From Bacteroidales bacterium UBA1722 (GTDB lineage: Bacteria; Bacteroidota; Bacteroidia; Bacteroidales; UBA932), in contig DCIQ01000101.1 of the NCBI GenBank assembly GCA_002317435.1, forward strand, positions 3,685 to 13,419: a DNA stretch of 9,735 nt, given 5' to 3'. Position 1 is the stretch's first letter. Every line of letters starts with the position of its first letter. Positions 7,166 to 9,735 of the stretch are shown one piece after another. The notes beneath the pieces are model-generated. The model saw only the letters and a list, made by a program, of their open reading frames with translations, did not search any database and was not told the origin of the DNA. Made by a program: the position numbers and the translations under genes.

Positions 7166-7983
7166 ATTTCTAAAAATGTATAACCTTCAAAATCAGCCAT
7201 TATGGCATCACGCTTCCGCTGTGGCGCCGCGAACAGCGCAGTGGACAGAATCTCGCAGATGAGGGCCGAAGTCCCTGTCACGGCGATATCCCGTCTGCCG
7301 GACACCACGCTCCCCGTCCCCGGATCCACTATATGACCTGCCCCGGAAGCGCCGTTACCCGAGATGGACAGTGCACTGTCCTTCAGGTCGAAAGCGATTT
7401 CCATCCTCCTGTATGGAGAGACTTTCCAACACTCTCCGAAAGGGTGGGCACCTATGGCGGCCACGGAACTGTCCCCGGAATTCAGGAGAGCCCGCCGCAC
7501 TCCGCTGCGGTGCAAAAGCGTTCTGACCTTCTCCAGAGCGTACCCCTTGGCGAAGCCTCCCATATCGAACCATACGTCCCCGGAAGTTCTCGCCACCGAA
7601 TGGTCCGCAGGGGTGCATCTGTATGCCGGACGTACCTGAGAGCCGCTGACCGCGGCGATGTCGAAGTACCCGCAGGTAGCGCCACGCATCCTCTCGCACA
7701 GTTCCAGCACGAAATATAAATCATCAGGAACATTCACATTTCCTTCCGAGCGGTTCAGTGAAGAGAGCGGCGAGGTATCGATATGTCTGTTCAGCAAGCT
7801 TTCCACCCCTCTGACCTCCGATTCGGCCGCCGTACAAATACGCTCCGCCCCGTCCCTGTCCGGAAACATGAACAGGAACTCGTTCCTCGTATGCATCGCT
7901 TCGAAAGAGCAATATGCTACCGGACACTCCGGATTCTTCTCACTGTATGTAAACAAAACAGTATTGTCAGCCTGACTATCCAC
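7162..7983 (-). CDS. Divergent, short ApbE-like FAD:protein FMN transferase
   Basis: With the GTG start at 7983 the protein has 273 residues. ApbE hallmarks are visible: FEAMHTRNEF at 27-36 (family AMGT strand), CGYFD at 104-108, DMGGFAKGYA at 140-149, LLNSGDSSVAAIG at 166-178 and HIVDPGTG at 217-224. ApbE transfers FMN from FAD to a Thr or Ser of partner redox proteins. There are three oddities. No signal peptide or lipobox is present, although most ApbE proteins act outside the membrane. The segment between CGYFD and DMGG is shorter than usual. The Mg-binding D-x-x-x-T near the C-terminus reads E244-x-x-x-T248. The GTG start overlaps the membrane gene by 67 nt; an ATG at 7896 would leave a 20-nt gap and keep nearly the whole domain, so the start is uncertain. 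No protein here carries a clear FMN-acceptor motif. Confidence 0.78.
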   Translation of the reverse strand: MDSQADNTVLFTYSEKNPECPVAYCSFEAMHTRNEFLFMFPDRDGAERICTAAESEVRGVESLLNRHIDTSPLSSLNRSEGNVNVPDDLYFVLELCERMRGATCGYFDIAAVSGSQVRPAYRCTPADHSVARTSGDVWFDMGGFAKGYALEKVRTLLHRSGVRRALLNSGDSSVAAIGAHPFGECWKVSPYRRMEIAFDLKDSALSISGNGASGAGHIVDPGTGSVVSGRRDIAVTGTSALICEILSTALFAAPQRKRDAIMADFEGYTFLEI

Positions 7984-8168
7984 AAAATGACATAGAACAC
8001 CAGCGCCGTCACCACCACAAACCCGATCTGGGTAATGAGTTCATACCACGGGGTACCGAACTTGATGACGGAATAGACATTCAACAACTCGGCGGCGACG
8101 AGACACCCGGCCAGAACCAGCAGTTCCGCCTTAAGTCTCGTACCTTTGATAACCAAATCCTTCATCAT
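7917..8168 (-). CDS. Small two-helix inner-membrane protein, unknown function
   Basis: This is an 83-residue protein. A basic N-terminus (KDLVIKGTRLK) precedes a hydrophobic helix at about 14-36. A short polar turn (FGTPWYE) is followed by a long second helix at about 44-71, and a strongly basic tail RRIRSVR ends the protein. The positive-inside rule places both ends in the cytoplasm. I see no heme or metal motif; C22 and C72 are the only cysteines. Its ATG overlaps the stop of the first oxidoreductase as ATGA, so translation is probably coupled, and M2 is an equally possible start. Its tail overlaps the frame of the ApbE-like gene if that gene starts at 7983. I do not recognise the family. 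Its place between an exported oxidoreductase and a flavin transferase suggests a membrane partner for them, which is inference. Confidence 0.75.
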   Translation of the reverse strand: MMKDLVIKGTRLKAELLVLAGCLVAAELLNVYSVIKFGTPWYELITQIGFVVVTALVFYVILWIVRLTILFCLHTVRRIRSVR

Positions 8169-9610
8169 ATCTCCGCTTTATAGAATTCTTCCCACCCGGC
8201 ACGCGGTACAGGCCCCCAGAGGAGCTGATTGGCCACAGGGTCATTTACTATCTGTCCGGTTTCACGGTCGAATATTATCTTGTGGCCAGTCCACTGGGCT
8301 ATGACGCCCAGACAGAACACCTGACACAGAGGTGCGGCGACGGAGAATCTCGAATGGGCTTCTTCTTCACCGCGGACAGCCTTCAGGAAGTTTTCGTAAT
8401 GGTTCGACCACTGCTGCGGGTATTCGGGCAGATGTCCTTCCCATTTGTCCGCCTCGGGACCGGGTATGAGGGAGAGGGTGCTTCCGTGAGAGCCGCCCTT
8501 CAATATCAGACCGCCGGCCATATATATCTCTTTCCCCGGATTCAGTTTGGCAGGCTGGATTTTTCCGCCGGCCACCGAAGGGATATTGGGATCGAGTTCC
8601 GACACGCCGTAACCTTCCGGCACGGGAGGTATATTGTCCAGTCCGTCATACCACGTCACATCCACTGCGGGCATCCCGTTTCTCTCGGGGAAACGGAACA
8701 GCAGGGTGGTCGACATAGGGTAAAAGAAGGGATTGTGATCCTTCAGCAGGAGAGGTTCCACCTCATAGGGAAGTCCCAGTTCGAGGAATTCGTGTGCGGT
8801 GTCCAGCAGATGCGCCCCCCAGTCTCCGAGAGCTCCCATCCCGAGTTCATACCAGCACCTCCACTGTCCGCAGTGATAGTCCGGGTGATACCCTCTTTCG
8901 TGGGACTGCATCATCCACACGTCCCAGTCCATAGTTTCGGGACAGGGCTGCGGATCCGGATATCTGGTCAGATGCGGATCCCATCCATGCCAGCGGCGGG
9001 AGTTGTTCATATGGGCGGTTATCGATGTGACATCCTTTATCAGTCCCGCTTCCTTCCAAGCCTTGAACTGGTAATAGTTTCCTTCGGAGTGTCCCTGGTT
9101 ACCCATCTGCGTGACCACTCCGTATTTTTTCTCGGCAGCCATCAGAAGTTCGCACTCCGTGAACGTGCGGGCCATGGGTTTCTCCACATAGACGTGGAAA
9201 CCGTGCCGCATGGCATCGATGCAGATGGCGAAATGGGAGAAGTCGGGCGTGGCGATGCAGACGGCCTCTATGACATCCTGCAACTCGTCGAACATTTTCC
9301 TGAAATCCTGATATCGCGGCACATCGGGACAGGCTTCCATGACTTTCCGGGTATGGGGCGCTCCCATATCCACGTCACACAGAGCCACCACGTTGATGAG
9401 TCCGGTGGCGGTGAAGCAGTCGAAATCCTCCTCGCCGCGGTTACCGATACCGACAAAAGCCATATTCACCTTCCCGTCGGCCGACTTCCTGACCGCTTTC
9501 TTCTTCCCGGCAGCGCATCCGGCCAGCAATGTAGGGGCGACAGCCACCGCCGCTGCTCCGGCAGCGGCCTTCTTCAGGAAATTTCTCCTGGTAATGTCAT
9601 TTTTTTTCAT
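8165..9610 (-). CDS. Tat-exported Gfo/Idh/MocA-family oxidoreductase lipoprotein
   Basis: This is a 481-residue protein. TRRNFLKK at 7-14 is a near-consensus twin-arginine signal, followed by an Ala-rich core and the lipobox LLAGC with C32 as lipidation site, so the enzyme is exported folded, with its cofactor, and membrane-anchored. The Rossmann domain has GIGNRG at 54-59 and VEKPMA at 142-147, where the EKP lysine is the family's usual catalytic or binding residue. GDWGAHLLD at 262-270 supplies the expected His267 and Asp270. Trp-rich segments around 205-255 and the extended C-terminal region (about 320-481) match the longer Bacteroidota variants. Exported relatives act on sugars or glycosides, in some cases forming 3-keto intermediates; the substrate here is unknown. 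It is the first gene of the four-gene operon. The start at 9610 has no Shine-Dalgarno site but is followed by an A-run. Confidence 0.93.
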   Translation of the reverse strand: MKKNDITRRNFLKKAAAGAAAVAVAPTLLAGCAAGKKKAVRKSADGKVNMAFVGIGNRGEEDFDCFTATGLINVVALCDVDMGAPHTRKVMEACPDVPRYQDFRKMFDELQDVIEAVCIATPDFSHFAICIDAMRHGFHVYVEKPMARTFTECELLMAAEKKYGVVTQMGNQGHSEGNYYQFKAWKEAGLIKDVTSITAHMNNSRRWHGWDPHLTRYPDPQPCPETMDWDVWMMQSHERGYHPDYHCGQWRCWYELGMGALGDWGAHLLDTAHEFLELGLPYEVEPLLLKDHNPFFYPMSTTLLFRFPERNGMPAVDVTWYDGLDNIPPVPEGYGVSELDPNIPSVAGGKIQPAKLNPGKEIYMAGGLILKGGSHGSTLSLIPGPEADKWEGHLPEYPQQWSNHYENFLKAVRGEEEAHSRFSVAAPLCQVFCLGVIAQWTGHKIIFDRETGQIVNDPVANQLLWGPVPRAGWEEFYKAEI

Positions 9611-9735
9611 AAGTGTCGGAAATTTAAGGAAAGATCAAAAAATAAGTTGGTAAAGATTTATGATGGAGCTTCGAGGATATATTCATATTTTGAAGAAGGA
9701 ACTCACTGGTGGTGAGTGACTGATGAAAAATTGAA
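9611..9735 (-). other. Upstream region of the oxidoreductase operon, no firm promoter
   Basis: This AT-rich stretch precedes the first oxidoreductase. On the minus strand TATTTTTTG (9636-9644) resembles a -7 box with one extra base, but no TTTG lies at the right distance. A 6-bp inverted repeat (ACTCAC at 9701-9706, GTGAGT at 9712-9717, 5-nt loop) is followed on the minus strand by a T/C-rich run and could be a weak terminator of a gene outside the window. Confidence 0.3.

Noticed and set aside
8282..9715. Plus-strand open frame of 477 codons opposite the first oxidoreductase
   Set aside because: It is antisense to a protein with a clear Tat signal, Rossmann motif and EKP motif. Its translation is rich in Arg, His and Gly with no recognisable domain, as expected for the mirror of a gene with strong codon bias.
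9636..9735. Short minus-strand frame open from the right edge, possibly the end of an upstream gene
   Set aside because: The frame is only about 37 codons, its composition is unremarkable, and another frame has an early stop. The 6-bp hairpin nearby fits non-coding DNA equally well.
1..9735. CRISPR array, tRNA, rRNA, insertion sequence or integrase
   Set aside because: I saw no regularly spaced direct repeats, no cloverleaf or rRNA-like sequence and no transposase motif on either strand.

Overview
The window looks like chromosomal DNA from a Bacteroidota bacterium, most likely an anaerobic Bacteroidales member. Three things suggest this: two Tat-signal Gfo/Idh/MocA-family oxidoreductases, a fimbrillin-like lipoprotein beside a secreted M6 metalloprotease, and promoter-like boxes of the Bacteroidota type (TTTG, about 20 nt, TAnnTTTG). 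A genus cannot be assigned from the sequence alone. Every gene I accept is on the minus strand, so transcription runs from high to low coordinates.

There are three apparent transcription units, listed here in transcription order. (A) 9610 to 5903 is a tightly packed four-gene operon: an exported Gfo/Idh/MocA oxidoreductase, an 83-residue two-helix membrane protein, a short divergent ApbE-like flavin transferase, and a second exported Gfo/Idh/MocA oxidoreductase. Two junctions are 4-nt ATGA overlaps, and the third is a 67-nt overlap or a 20-nt gap, depending on the ApbE start. (B) About 5814 to 1743 holds a Bacteroidota-type promoter, a leader with an unexplained open frame of up to 54 codons, a fimbrillin-like lipoprotein, and 9 nt later an 874-residue M6-family secreted metalloprotease. 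The unit ends in a strong hairpin terminator. (C) From about 1625 to beyond the left edge lies a NifU-like Fe-S scaffold homologue followed 12 nt later by a GGGtGRT-family protein, which is cut by the window edge.

Unit A probably carries out redox chemistry on sugars or glycosides outside the cytoplasm. The membrane protein and the flavin transferase could link it to membrane electron transport, but that link is inference. Unit B looks like a surface or secreted protease with a lipoprotein partner. Unit C is a conserved but functionally obscure pair probably concerned with Fe-S or metal chemistry.

The most promising undescribed system is unit A. The unusual non-coding or small-gene region is 5607-5902, which holds a promoter, a 12-unit TA tract and a small open frame.
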